From Archegozetes longisetosus (lineage: Eukaryota; Arthropoda; Arachnida; Sarcoptiformes; Trhypochthoniidae): a stretch of DNA of 64,000 bases. Positions 14,104 through 26,459 of this stretch are shown piece by piece. Below the pieces are notes generated by a model. The model did not search any database. It was not told where the DNA came from and saw only the letters and a program-made list of their open reading frames with translations. The stretch lies in assembly GCA_018873245.2 (NCBI GenBank), contig JAEMBT020000006.1:5353855-5417854 (forward strand), written 5' to 3'. Numbering within the stretch: the first letter of the stretch is position 1; each line of letters opens with the position of its first letter. The translations under genes were made by a program, and so were the position numbers.

Positions 14104-15072
14104 TCAAAGCATATCATATGCATTTATACTTTGTTCTCCACTAAACATTTCTACAGCTCTTTCAAGTACTTTGAATTCAATCGAAAAGTTTTTGTTGATG
14201 TCCAACTTTCTCCATCGATCGAAAAGAACCGTTAACTGCTTCTCGCACTGTTTCGATTTTTTAGAAGATAATCGTGTGATAAAAAAGCCTAGATTAAATA
14301 AAAGCACTTGAATGAATACGTAAGAATAAAATTTCAGATTCAGATGAGGCACAGTAAAAAATGCTATAAATGCATTAAGATTTGTTATAATCATGTCTAA
14401 TAGAGTGAAAAAGCCAATCAATTTTAGGTTTCTCTTCATGAACGATTGGAATTTAAGTAATTTTAGAAGTATTTTGTGAATCTTCACAACAACATTCATG
14501 TTTGGATTTTTAGTTTTTCGCTGTAGTTGAGAATTAAAAGATTCAAAAACACTCGTGTATTGTTTGTTAATTTGATAGTAAAGAAGTTGTAGAAATAATT
14601 TCCAGGAAATGATATAAAAAACTATGAGAACCAGACTTGATATGGGAGGCAGTGGTGATGAGTCCTGCTTGACGAGGAATTCTTTCATTATATAATCTAA
14701 ATGTGTGTCACACGATCTAATAAGCCAAACTGATGTAACAAACACGACCACTATCATGAATGTCATCGTAGATGAAAAGTCAAACTTCTTTATCAAATAA
14801 GAAATTCTGCGATAATTTTCCATTTTATTATAGAAATGATTAATTTCTTTAGATTTGATTTTGATGGCTAAATATGATATCAGATTTGATCCAAAATTGA
14901 TAAAAACGAATAACTTTGTTAAAAACAAACTTAATTCGTCGCTCAATCGGAGACCCATTAGAAATTGGAAAATCACTAAAGTAAATGTGGCTAAAGTGAT
15001 ACCCGCAAAAAATTTATTAATTAATCTTCTATCACTATCCAGACCAAAAAATATGAGAAAGTATTTGAACAT
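14104..15072 (-). CDS. Chemoreceptor-like multi-pass membrane protein (gustatory receptor family?), possibly truncated
   Basis: A 322-residue single-exon frame with about six hydrophobic segments (near residues 20-42, 49-70, 103-119, 141-168, 217-240 and 245-265), a short N-terminus and an intracellular-looking loop rich in Lys between segments 4 and 5. This layout, size and the absence of a signal peptide resemble arthropod gustatory receptors, which have seven membrane segments with the N-terminus inside. The frame stops after NAYDML, before the last segment and its TYxxxxxQF motif, so either a 3' exon is missed (a possible GTATAAATG donor lies just before the stop codon, at about 14124-14132) or the gene is truncated. 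The assignment rests on topology, not on a diagnostic motif. The plus-strand open frames here are shadows. Confidence 0.5.
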   Translation of the reverse strand: MFKYFLIFFGLDSDRRLINKFFAGITLATFTLVIFQFLMGLRLSDELSLFLTKLFVFINFGSNLISYLAIKIKSKEINHFYNKMENYRRISYLIKKFDFSSTMTFMIVVVFVTSVWLIRSCDTHLDYIMKEFLVKQDSSPLPPISSLVLIVFYIISWKLFLQLLYYQINKQYTSVFESFNSQLQRKTKNPNMNVVVKIHKILLKLLKFQSFMKRNLKLIGFFTLLDMIITNLNAFIAFFTVPHLNLKFYSYVFIQVLLFNLGFFITRLSSKKSKQCEKQLTVLFDRWRKLDINKNFSIEFKVLERAVEMFSGEQSINAYDML

Positions 15073-16005
15073 TTTTGAACAGTTCTATGAATAAAGTGAA
15101 ACAAAAATCTTAACAGATATACACTTGAAATTGAGATAAAATAGATGTTTTTATGGAACTATTTAGTGGGTGTAATCTCCATAAGTTTCTACAAAGTTTT
15201 CCTCTTTCTAATTTATTTCGAGCTGACATTTATTTGTGACAGTTACTTTTTCTTCCAATTGTTTTCTAAATAAATCTGAATCTGAATCGAAAACTTGACT
15301 GATATCAGAAAAGTTGTTAGAGATTATAGTTTCGAAAAGAAAAAAGCAGAAAGTTTGCATAGAATCTCAAAATCAGTTCGAGATTATCATTTAATAGATT
15401 ATCAATTAATAGATACAATTACTCACAATTGATTTAAGATTTATAATGATTATAATAATTATAGTTTTAACTAGTAAAATAATTGGCTGATGCTCTTTCT
15501 ACACCATTATTAAATGTCATGAGAAATGAATAATATTCATAATGCATTTCAGCTCAACCTAACCTGACTAACATAACCTAACCTAACATAAACTAACTTG
15601 ACATGAGCTAACCTAACTCAGATTCTAAATATTTAATAACTGTTATATCTAGCATTTTAGTGATGAAAAAGAAAAGAGGTAACTAGCAATTTAGCCTAAA
15701 GTAAATTTTTTGCGGCGTAGAAACAGCCACTGAGAGAGTAATTTAAATTTTTTCTAAAATTATTTGTAACTTTTATGAACTTGTCTTAATCACAACTATT
15801 ATGATAAATATTTTGATTATAATTTTATAACATTCAATATACTATCCAGACATAAACTTAATTCATTAAGCTTCAACAATATCGATATTTTGTGATCAAC
15901 TTTTAAACAGATAATAGAAGTTTTGACATTGAACAAGTTTAAATTTTGGATTTAATTTGACAACAAGCTAAACATTATAGATTTAAATTTAAATTAATCA
16001 AATAT
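15073..16005. other. Intergenic stretch with degenerate CCTAA repeats
   Basis: No gene seen. At 15549-15618 a run of AACCTAACCTGACTAACATA-like units appears, about ten imperfect copies of CCTAA/ACTAA, resembling interstitial degenerate arthropod telomere repeat (TTAGG on the other strand). The remainder is plain AT-rich sequence. Confidence 0.55.
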
Positions 16006-18582
16006 TCAATTAGTATTCCTCATTCTTGTGAGAGCAGTACTGAAACAAGAAACATCTCCTTTTATTTTCTCAGCAAATCTCTCAAGTTTTTCAACAGAAT
16101 CCAATATATGAACAGTATCTGTGAACGAGTCGTAATAGACTTCATAACGTCGAGGGAGCTTTGAAGCCACGTATTGACTGTTTATGGAAGTGATTTTTAA
16201 AAAAATAATTCATTTTTACTTAATTTGGTTTTACCGAAATTTATTCTTGGCGTCATCAAAACTTTCTGCAACATAATAGATATCCTGGTATTCGATATCC
16301 TGATAGGGCTGAACAGCAGTCTTTTCAGGATCGAAGTCTCTCAACTCAGGCTTACTCGACAGCGAATGTTTTAGTTCACCAAATGACGAGAGAAGTCCTG
16401 CTCCATAAGCTCTGATCTCTTTTCCTTCTTTGCAGAGACCAAACTCAACAGTAAACCAGTATAACTAAAAATAAAATTTATAAGCATTACTTTTGAAAAA
16501 TAAAATCTATTTTGTATACAGTTGCGAATTTTTCCACATCTTCATCAGAAGCTCCTAAAGAAGCCAAACCAATCTCTTGAGAAAATTGCGCGAAACCTTA
16601 TAATTAAGTGATGAATATTAGTAAAAATAATCTACACATAATAGTATGTAATTTCTCACTCGGATCAGCCAGAATAGGGACGTGTCCGATCAACTCATGA
16701 ATACAATCTCTAATTATGACAAATGAGAAGAAATAGTAGAAATTCATTTCTAAAAATAGTCTATTTACGGTTCAGGTGAATGGTGGGGATTAGAACCGTG
16801 CCGTATATATTGACACGTTTGGAAAACACGAAACGCCAAACTCGCCAAAAAGTCACGCGCTGTCAATAGACCAGCCGCTGGTCGTAAAACAAATCCTGTT
16901 CTTTCTGTGTGTTTTCCGAAAAATGAATACAAAAGATTAATTAATCTAAGAATTTCGAATGTGAAAAGTTTGTCTAACTTTTTAAGAAAAGTGATATGTC
17001 TTCAAGTTGTGGTATATTATTAGGTGAGTAACCACATTCTTTCTCCAACAGATGAAATACTTCGACATGTTTCTTACAGGCATGGGTTTTAAACAGTTTT
17101 CTCAATTCATTATAGACTATTCCCCTTCGCAAAACAAATTATCAACCAAATTACAATTTAAGTTCAGCTTTAATTCAAACTTAATTGAGCTCGATTTATA
17201 CTGATTTAGTCTTAAATCATACCATGTCTTAATCTCGTCTTCTTTGTACTCTACTCGAGGTATAACTTGTCCGCTAAAAGTTTAATCAATTTCTAAGTTC
17301 TTTTTAAAAGTTTTTAGTACTCGTATTTGTATTGATGTATTAATTGATTTTTATCAAAAAGGATGAAAAAGTAAAAAACGCATACTATCTGTAATTGAAT
17401 GCAATGTCAGCGATTTCTTTCCTTCTGGCTCGATAAGCTTTATCTGAAAATCCCTATCAAAATATTAATATAAATTGACGAAACATTCTTATACTAACAT
17501 AAAAATAATGATAGAAAACAATAAATGAAAGATTGAATACCGGATGATCTCTGTCTAGATCGGGCTCATATTTAGTCATTATATGATTGCAAAAGTCGAG
17601 ATCACTTATATGTCTAGGAAACCAGGGATCTGATTGATAGATTAGTAAGTTTGAATAAGCTGCAACTAATAAGACATGAAAATGCATTCATTCACACCTT
17701 TAATGCTGATATGCTTTTCTCGCAAAAGTGTCACATCCGCCAAATTTGCTTGCCTCAACGATTTCATCAGATGCAATAATCCATTACTTGATATTTCCAA
17801 ACCCATGAATATATCGAAATTGTTCTCCTGTTGTACCGCTTTACGGCTTTCCAACTGTTTGATATTTCCCTTACAAGCCTTCAATTATAATGCCTTATTA
17901 GTAATAGGTTTCCGATAGCATTCATTTCAATACATACATCAATAACCTTAAGAATTCTCGATAGACTTGCGAAACCTCCATCTTTCAAGCTAATTAACAA
18001 ATTAGATTGTTTTGGGAGCAGAGCACTGTCTTCACACACTTCATTAACTACAATAACCTGAAATATTGCCATTTTAACATTTAGTGTTTTTTATATCAAA
18101 TTACAAATAAAAGTTATGCGAGAAAAATACTTAAGTTCTCGTTATTGCGATTTTTCTTATTTATTAAGCTTTATTAATCAAATAGAAACAACTGTTTGAA
18201 AATTATTTCAATCTGTTTTGTTTAGCCTCTTAGTGAACTAAATTCATTCCTAAGAATGCTGCAATCGAAAACATGATTCACTTGTTCAAAGCATAGTATT
18301 CAATCGAAAGGTTTTTATTTATAGGCGTATTGAAGTATTATTTCTAAATTAAACATATTTGTTTGTTCACAAAGAATCACAATTTGATTGCATTGGACAC
18401 TAAAATTGGATTTGATAAAAGATGAAAAACTAATGAGTATGACTAACCTCTTCTTCAGACAAATCATTATCTTGTGAAGCGCTTCTACTTTCTTCGAGCC
18501 AACTTAATTTATATTCTTTATTTTTAACCGTCTCAAACTTTGCGTCTCCCACTAAAGATCTTCTTCTAGATGGATAGCCGTG
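16006..18582 (-). CDS. TH: Tyrosine 3-hydroxylase (TH, pale), first exon not found
   Basis: The tetrahydrobiopterin- and iron-dependent enzyme converts tyrosine to L-DOPA, the first step to dopamine and, in arthropods, to cuticle sclerotisation and melanin. Exons on the minus strand: 18582-18448, 18057-17938, 17878-17698, 17629-17541, 17453-17386, 17273-17223, 17124-16979, 16904-16769, 16709-16660, 16596-16520, 16464-16235, 16177-16006; all junctions are in phase and give 484 residues without the missing start. The N-terminal part has [19 protein letters not shown] and an ACT-like regulatory domain ([19 protein letters not shown]). The catalytic domain has [40 protein letters not shown], the two iron-binding His in HELIGH and the third ligand Glu in [20 protein letters not shown] and the N-terminal exons fit TH better than phenylalanine or tryptophan hydroxylase. 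HELIGH replaces the usual HELLGH. A first exon with the start ATG should lie above 18600. Confidence 0.95.
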
Positions 18583-21107
18583 CTATAGAAAAGAGTAAAT
18601 ACTATTTAAGAATTAAATATGATTTTATCAAATTGTATCTAATATATAGGACAGACGATTTCCGATTTGATGTTTAATATCAATAAATTATGTTTTAATA
18701 GAATGACTATCTCTAAGTTTGATTCATTGAAAATAATAGTATAAATAAACTTGAAGATATAGTACATGAGTCTGAAACGAAGATTAGAAGAGCTTTTAGC
18801 TAGGAATCTGAGAGAAATCCAAATTACTTCATAATATTACTTAAGTGGTCAACTGATCATTAATAATTCGTTCACTAGTCAGACCCAAACTCAAGTTTTG
18901 CTTTGCTTTCCTCTAGTGTTCAGTCAGTCGTATAAAATTGTCTTTTTTACGCTATGGTCACCTGCTTAAGACATTACGTGATATAGACCTCATGACTAAT
19001 AGTAAATTAGACCAAAATCACTTTCTTGCAAGAAGCACCGTTTTTTGGCCCTAAAAATAATAGTTTATCACTTTAGTCATGATTTATTAATTCGAGTGAA
19101 CAGACATTAAATTGTTCAGTATAGATGCAACCAATATCTTACAACTTGTAGGAGTTGTTCACGGAGAGTGCATATTATTGTTATACAAGTATAACTAAAT
19201 TTAGATCATTTCTATTGCCTCACTACTACTGAATTACTAATATTTAAGCGTAACTTAACCCGTTATTTGATGGCAACAGTAGTTTAAGGTCTAAATTGGG
19301 ATTCATTGCAAGTTCACATTGCGGTAAAAGTGCCGTTTCCTTCCTTCCTGACGACTCGATCTCCTCTCAAATTGTCAGCTAATAAGTTAAGGTTTTATGC
19401 TTTGCTTCAATTTTTTGGATCTCTTCTCTAAAATAGCTTTTATTGAGATCCTGTTCTTGTCTTCATCTCTATTGTTGCGAAGCAGTTCATTGTGTCGAAT
19501 AGATTAGCGTCAAGCGAGTTATTGAAGTTATTGTATTCATTGTATTGATATTGAATGCTATCATAACACTAGTCTTAATCAATGCTATTTATTTTGAGCT
19601 CATAATCGGATAGAGCCAAAAATCAATGAAACTATAATCGCACTCAATACTCAAAGTGAATTTTACGCTTGCATTGATTTTAATATTACTTCAAAGTTTT
19701 TATATCAACTCCATTCAATATATCCAACGTATTCGACATATTCTGAATAAATCTAAATTTTTCTATTCTAATGCAGAAGTACAGATGCTTCACTTTAACA
19801 GATAATTAAATTAATCTATAATATTGGTTTAAATCAATTCATGAAACTTATGCAGTAGAATGGTAATCATCAAAGTTTGCTAATCTAGCTTAAAATGATC
19901 AGATAATTATGGACGTGTAAAACATTAAGGATATTCGATCTTGAATAAAGACAATGAGTTCTAGGCCTTGAGCAACATGGTCAAAAAGTTTCATTAAACA
20001 TATTCAAAAAGTTTTATTAACATACCAGTAATAGATATGAATACTTTTTGAATCAGAGTTTTACTCTTGAAACTCAAGAACCAAAACATATATCAAGACA
20101 TATGAGTCTTGATTTCAGTTAATAATTCTACTATCAACTAATGGCAAGATAATACGGAGATAAGTCTTGTCGAGAAAAGTTTTGATAGCATAAAGACAAA
20201 AATAATATAAAATATGAATGATTACATACTATACAAGTGATTATAGTGAAAACTCTCGTTTATATCAAACTGTACTGAAATCAAACTAAAAGTTTGGTAA
20301 ACATATCAAAAGTAGATCAGTTTCTAAACTGTTAATAATCTAAGTTCGCCTCAATTAAAAGTAGTATTTAGTACTTCTTATACTCATCATCTTCAACGTA
20401 AAGCTCAGATTAAAAATAATATTCATACGCGTTATAGGATTTATTGCTTAATCTAAATAAATTTAACTTTTAAGGAACTAATTTTATTTAAAAGACAAAA
20501 GATCAACTAAATGAAAAGTTAGCATTCTTTCTAGAATTTTCAAAATATTATTTCAAGTTTTGTTTCATTAACCACCACGAAGAAAATAAGTGTTCGATTT
20601 TAATGAGCTATCTTTTCGATCTGTCTTTAGATCTTCATTAGGGTTTTAATTTATCGCTTAATCGAAAATATTTAGCAAGCGAAGCATAAAATTAGTATAA
20701 CTGTTTGGTTATTTCTGTTTATTTTTGTGTTTCATATTCTAAAGATTACTACAATTTACTGGAATTAAGCTAAATAATTTCTCTATTCAAATACTTGATT
20801 TGATTACAGCAGTTACAGAAAACTTATAACCAGTCAAGATAACTAAAGCATAACATCTATTCGAGATGATCTCTGCATTTGACAATCCTGGTTAGAAAAT
20901 CGAATTCTCCCAGTAAAAAGTCGTCATTTCATATATTTTAAGTTTAATAATCTTATATTCAGAGTCAAATGCTGTATTCAAATTGCACTTTAATTTTATT
21001 TAACACTAAGAAAAACAGAAATTCAAGTCATTTTCTTATTTCAACTGACAAGATCGAGTATGAGTTCCAAGTAAAAGCTCAAGAAAAAAATAGAAATTAA
21101 ATTTATT
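18583..21107. other. Upstream region of tyrosine hydroxylase, nothing recognised
   Basis: The sequence must contain the TH first exon and promoter unless these lie beyond the phosphatase-derived repeat, but I could not identify a short first exon with confidence. No other coding frame or mobile element stands out. Confidence 0.4.
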
Positions 21108-21907
21108 ATTTATTTTTCAATTAGATGAAGATTTACAGAAAATAGACATTTGTACTAAAAGATCATTTTATTCCAAAAGTATTGAAAACTTCAAAAATAT
21201 TAAAGCCTAAAACAATAATCTTAATGCAGTATAAAATATTATTTGATTGACCTTAAGTAAGTTTAATATATTATCTTAAAGTAAAATTGGAATTAAATGG
21301 AAATGAATGCTGCATAACTCATAATGATTAATAAAATAAGTGAAAGTTAAAACTTACTTCGACGCTATAGCTTTTAATCGAGAACTTGGCTCTATTAGAA
21401 GCTGCCAATGAATTCATTTTTAAAGAGTAATATAAGCCTTGATTGAAAATGATTGCTTAATAGTGTTAGACTCGACAAATCTATAAGTAGATTGAAGTGA
21501 CTTCAATGGATAAGAGATTTTTGTTCAACAGTTGGAAGAATATTCTCAAATGAATACTTCCTAGAAATTCCTTTCGAATACTATCAACAGAGTAGTCAAG
21601 AATTTGGCTCATGATTGCCATCTTCTGACTAGAATTGAGATTGTTTACCGATTCATAATTGTTGTTGCAGATGGTGTTATGCATCTCTTCGAGACACCTG
21701 TAACTCATTTATGATTGTGCATCGAGGAAAGCATTAAAGAAAGAGTGCATTACTTACTCTTAACTATTAAAGCCAATTCAACCAAACCGTTAACTTCACT
21801 ATACATTTGCAACTTTCAGGTACTCTAATATTTGATGCTTTCTCCAAAGATTGTTCTGTTCAAACTGCGCAAATTTTTTAACATCAAACTTATTACAAGA
21901 GATAACT
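21108..21907 (-). repeat. Second partial copy of the Ptp10D-derived repeat
   Basis: This 0.8-kb segment matches 3420-4210 and 47300-48090 closely, in the same orientation, with only scattered substitutions. It contains the short exon near 21358-21420 (minus strand: NRAKFSIKSYSVE then a GTAAGT donor) and the frame at 21708-21481 (CNNNYESVNNLNSSQKMAIM), which looks like decayed FN3-type sequence. Homology to the other copies stops abruptly at about 21907 after GAGATAAC. No phosphatase domain is attached here. Confidence 0.85.
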
Positions 21908-22269
21908 TGAAGATATGTCCCTGAACTTCAAAACTTTTTATAAAATTAATACTTTTTTTTCCATACTTCACACTGTTTTAGGATCATAAAAGCTATGAAA
22001 ACCACAAACTTAGCATGAATAGTCAGTTTTGTAAGTTGAAAGTATAAAGTTCAAATTAAATTATTTTAGAATGTCGACCATATTGTTTCAAATATAACCC
22101 GCTCGACACATATCCAAATTAGGTTTCATAGTCAGAAACAGACTCTCTATTAAACTTTCCGTTAACTTATCTTTAGGAAAGTCTAATGAAAAACTGACGC
22201 TATCCTTATATATAGTGATAATAAATAACATTTAAGTCTAATAAAATTTTGATTACAATCACAAAACAG
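21908..22269. other. Spacer before the KCNQ fragment
   Basis: No coding frame seen. It contains the AAACAG acceptor that defines the start of the KCNQ exon at 22270, so part of it is likely former intron of that channel gene. Confidence 0.45.
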
Positions 22270-22773
22270 TCTGACAGAAGCGCATAAGAACGCAATTCGG
22301 GGAATAAGAAAAATAAAGTACTTTGTGGTCAGAAGAAAGTTTCAACAGGCGAGAAAGCCTTACGATGTTAAAGATGTTATTGAGCAATACTCTCAGGGAC
22401 ACCTCAATATGATGGTTAGAATCAAAGAATTGCAGAGAAGGTATCTCTTCAAATCTCACTTATAACTACACTCTATTTATCTCAATTTCTTTCTATCTAA
22501 TCAATCAAATCATTTTCTTTTACTTTCGCTTACTTTTTCTTATTCTCTGACTTTTGTCATTAAAGACTTGATCAAACATTGGGAAAACCCGGTTCTCATT
22601 TAAGTATTGGTATAAAATGTATACCGATAGGAACTCGATTGTTTCGAATGGAACAACAGATTAATATTGTGGACAAAAAGATTGACAATATTTTGAAAAT
22701 TTTGAACATATTTATTGAAAAGAGAAAGCCGTCACACATTCAGCGCACACATTCAGTGGAGGAGTCCGTATGA
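22270..22773 (+). pseudogene. KCNQ potassium channel C-terminal fragment (helices B and C)
   Basis: Two exons of a KCNQ-family voltage-gated potassium channel. Exon 22270-22440 encodes the calmodulin-binding helix B region: [19 protein letters not shown] and [26 protein letters not shown] donor at 22441 and a TTAAAG acceptor before 22566 define a 125-base intron; the second exon reads LDQTLGKPGSHLSIGIK then IGTRLFRMEQQINIVDKKID (helix C, tetramerisation coiled coil), and ends with HSVEESV at a TGA. Both exons are open and splice in phase, so this piece could in principle be spliced, but no channel core (S1-S6) lies upstream on the plus strand; the channel N-terminus starts only at 63361, far downstream. 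A partial duplicate of the channel's 3' end is the best reading. Confidence 0.85.
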
Positions 22774-24541
22774 CAAATCACTGTTTAGTGATGATTTACC
22801 ATTAAATAAATGAGTGAAAAATACAGTGTTTGCTATAGTTTAGTTTAACGGTCACGTCGTTGCCTTTTGGGGTTTCACAACTCTTACTGTAATAACAACA
22901 CTAATTATTTAAAGTTTAATATCTCATATGATTTCTCCATATTATGCAAACCTATCAATAGTTTATATAATCATTTCATGCGTATTAGCCATAAATTGAG
23001 ATCCTAAATAGGTTAAATAACTATAATTACAGCACCTTTACTACCAATTCAATTATTATTCTTAAATTTTATTATTGCTCTCATCTTAAAACTTATGACA
23101 AGATGTCATTTTATTAGAAATAACTATAATTTTTCACTTTTCTTACATCAAATCTTCTATTCTAACGACTTTTACTGGAATCTAATATCTGGTGAGTGAA
23201 TGAGTGAGGGAGAGAGAGAGAGAGAGAGAGAACCACTAGTTTTGATTACTTGATAAAATATAAATTTTGTATTGAACACAAACACATTTGTAAACAATCA
23301 ATTAGAAGCATTGTAATTACAAATCACTCAAAAGCAACTAATAATAAACTGACTTAACTCTGATTTTCGGGTTTTGTATTTTATCTGATAAACAGTAAAC
23401 TCTACAGACTATTACTCGTTCAATAATCAAAATCTGATAAATTAAAACAATTTTTAATTAGTTAGTTAAACAATTAGTCTGATACAATTGCTGAACAATT
23501 ACAGCGATATTATCAATAGTGTCTCACAGTTTACTTGCACCAACTCTGATGGTGACGATTCACGATCTTCGACTATGTATTTGGTAACGCAATTCTTATT
23601 TATTGATTCAGTGCTAATATCAATAAACAGTTTTAGTGTGAGATGTCATCTGTATTGTAAATAGGGCTCGTCTTTGGGTAAAGTTAAGGTAATGGCAAGT
23701 ATTATTAAAAGCTAACCTAAACTAAACTTAAACTTCTAGAGCGTTATTATTTGTAAGTGTCATGTCTAACAACACTGCCTCACATTCGATACTAGAGCCG
23801 ATGTTGAAATGCATCTTTTCTGTATTTGTCTTTGGATCTGTTTTGATTGTTCAAATTTTTGTGATCATTTGTAAGGTTTGCGACACTATATTATGTTCTG
23901 AAATTTAAGTGCTGTCATAAAGATTTTGATCAACGGTAGGGTCTGTACATCGCATTCACACTTCTGGTGATGGAATCGGAATATTCTTCAAAATGAGAGA
24001 TTGCAAAATATGATATAAAGGTTTGATCAAAATGGGTCAAGACATAATATTTGTAAATGAATATACTTTGAAAAGATAGGCTGATATTCAGCGCTGAACT
24101 ATATCAACGAATACGGAGAGACAGGCCAGGGATTCGTTCGCGGAAATCCATTACATTTGTGCCAATCGTCTTATGATGAATTGTACTTTGTTTAGGACAC
24201 AAAATTGCTCAACAGATCGCTACAAACACCTGCAACAGAATAGTGCGTGAGATGCAAATAATAGCGATAGTGATAGTACCGTCGACAGATAAAAGTTATG
24301 TATTTATCATCACTAAAAAGATGCAGAAAAGTTGATAAACCTAAGGGTTCAACAACTCATTGAGATCTGTATTACGTTTAGTGATATTAATCAATAAATG
24401 AGTACTTAAAAAATTAGTTTGGAACTTTGATAAAACAGACTTTGACTCATCTTTGTATTAAGTTAGTTGAGTCAATGCCACATCTGTTACAAGAAGTGAT
24501 AGCTCGAGAGAGCGGTCCGACTCATCGTTAAAATTATTTAA
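22774..24541. other. Flank of the KCNQ fragment with a (GA)n tract
   Basis: Sequence from about 23109 to 23293, with a (GA)n run at 23213-23231 in its middle, is repeated at 30069-30258 downstream of the other KCNQ fragment, so it is likely the original 3' flank of that channel gene. No coding frame was recognised. The minus-strand open frame at 24458-24682 overlaps a piggyBac-type terminal repeat and is not a gene. Confidence 0.55.
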
Positions 24542-25033
24542 CCCTACACTGCATGATTTTTTATTTTTCAATGAAAATTTAGCATCAGACACTATCGTGA
24601 GTATATATTTTGGAAAAATCATTGAAAAAGCTATGATAGGATTATGTGAAAAAAACTTCTTTGAAATGTGGCTGATCTTCAACTTATGAGTTCTTGTAAT
24701 TTACTATCACTTTGAGGAAAGGGGTTTTTCATTGATATTATTGATTGTTCTACATACCTTTAACTCAAAAATTATCAATTTTTGGCAGAAATATGAAATA
24801 GAAAATTTTTTAGTTGTTGATATATAGTACCTTGTTGATTTACACAATAAGAAATGATGAATGTCTATTTTTCTTGATAACTGTGATATCTATATAAATA
24901 ACGGAACTATATAATCTTAAACGCTTTGTTGCACATCGGCTGCGATATGTATTATTTCTAGTAAATTTTGTCATATTGAGATAATGGACTAAGATCGTAG
25001 TGTAGCAGATATGCTACACTATGCAGTGTAGGG
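24542..25033. mobile_element. Non-autonomous piggyBac-type element (MITE)
   Basis: Bounded on both sides by the piggyBac target site TTAA (24538-24541 and 25034-25037). The ends are perfect inverted repeats, CCCTACACTGCAT on the left and ATGCAGTGTAGGG on the right, starting with the CCC characteristic of the superfamily. Just inside the right end AGTGTAGCA...TGCTACACT (24999-25020) forms a second short palindrome, a subterminal feature also known for piggyBac ends. At 492 bp there is no room for a transposase and none is present. Confidence 0.85.
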
Positions 25034-26440
25034 TTAAATTGAATCACAGTTGATTGTTGAACTATTTTGATTGAAATACTTTGATGTATTTTATCAGTAA
25101 CTTTCATTCTATAACTTATGAATATAAAATAAACTTACTTCAGTTACGAATAAGATTATTACTCATATTATGTTTTTAATTACTGAGTAATGTTATAATT
25201 TGACGCTATAAAATTAGTTTCAATTTCTATCTCGTCCCTCTTATCTTATCCAAACGCATCAGATATTAATCCGAGATCTATGCATAACTTTTTTCGACCG
25301 ACTGTGTATAACTTCTCGTTAGACATTGCCACATGTCTCCCACTGATGACCATCACGTCAATTTGTGGTAAATTTGCTTTTCTGTCGTGAAGAGCAATGA
25401 GTCCGGCGTCATATAAACACAACTGACGGCTAAATATTAGCCGTTATTACACACGTTTGTATGAAATCATTGAACTGTTCGCTACGACTTCAGCTTTATT
25501 TAAGTTTATTTTTAGTGTCTTTTAAGTGAAATACATTCTAGTCGTTAGATTTTATTGTAAATTGCGTCTTTTTATATTTTGCATACATTTCAAATATGAT
25601 ATTCTATTGAGATATAGATTTCTGTAGATTAAAAGATGTAAAAATACTGCTTAGTACTAAAATACTACAATGCAAAAAATTGAAAATTGTAACTTTTTAA
25701 TTAGGAGCATTTTAAAAGATTATATATTTTCTAAAAGTCAGACAAACCGAATGCGCTCTAAACTGGTCTCACTCTGGCAACACTACTAACTACTTCTAAT
25801 TCTAACTACTTCTAACACGAACTACTTCTAAAAATGTGGATATCCTACGCTTCCTCCGGGAACGCGTTTTGGATGCAGTCGCAATAGGCGGCGAGGGCGT
25901 AGTGCCCGCGAGGGTTCTTTTGAGGATGCTACGCTCGGAGGGTAGGGAGAGGAGGGTCATCCCTTCTGCTGAATTTTAAGGCGCTGCTAAGCAACAGTAA
26001 CAACGTTTTGTTCAGGTTTTTTCAGTTATAACTATCTGAAAAGTATGATATACTGAGATTATGCAGCCACCGAAAAGTTATTTTGTACAAATCCTATGAG
26101 TTTATCGTTACAATACATTCTTTGTTGTACGACTTGGACGAAAGTGTTATAACATTGAAGTAATGAATAGTATTTACGAGTAGACGTCATTTTGTTTACG
26201 ACTTAAAATTCAGTTAATTGTAATAATTCATAAGATAGGTTCAATTAAAGCCAACGATTTGACAATTTTTTCGAATTTGATAACAAATTGATGGCATCAT
26301 AAACAGGTTACCGTAGCGACGACATTTTGCTTGTTGCCATCGAGGGATTATTCAGTTTTGAGGTGTATATTCTCTCAACTTAAAGCAAAAATAGAAAATG
26401 TGTTCTAAATCATACGACATTCTAGGATCAGGCAATTCTG
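25034..26440. other. Intergenic stretch with a GC-rich island
   Basis: AT-rich sequence except for 25839-25979, listed separately, which is preceded at 25780-25830 by three units of ACTACTTCTAA. No host gene recognised. Confidence 0.5.
25839..25979 (+). other. GC-rich island open in one frame (possible transposon ORF remnant)
   Basis: About 140 bases with far higher GC than anything around. On the plus strand one frame is open for 46 codons and ends at TAA: it reads DILRFLRERVLDAVAIGGEG, then VVPARVLLRMLRSEGREERR. The Arg/Gly/Val-rich composition and GC-ending codons differ sharply from host genes here. It could be the C-terminal end of a retroelement or of a laterally acquired gene; I do not recognise a family. 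Confidence 0.45.
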
Positions 26441-26459
26441 ACAAACTCAAACTTTTTCT

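Noticed and set aside
23213..23231. CRISPR-like or regulatory GA repeat
   Set aside because: Simple dinucleotide microsatellite, duplicated with its flank; no spacers, and the genome is eukaryotic.
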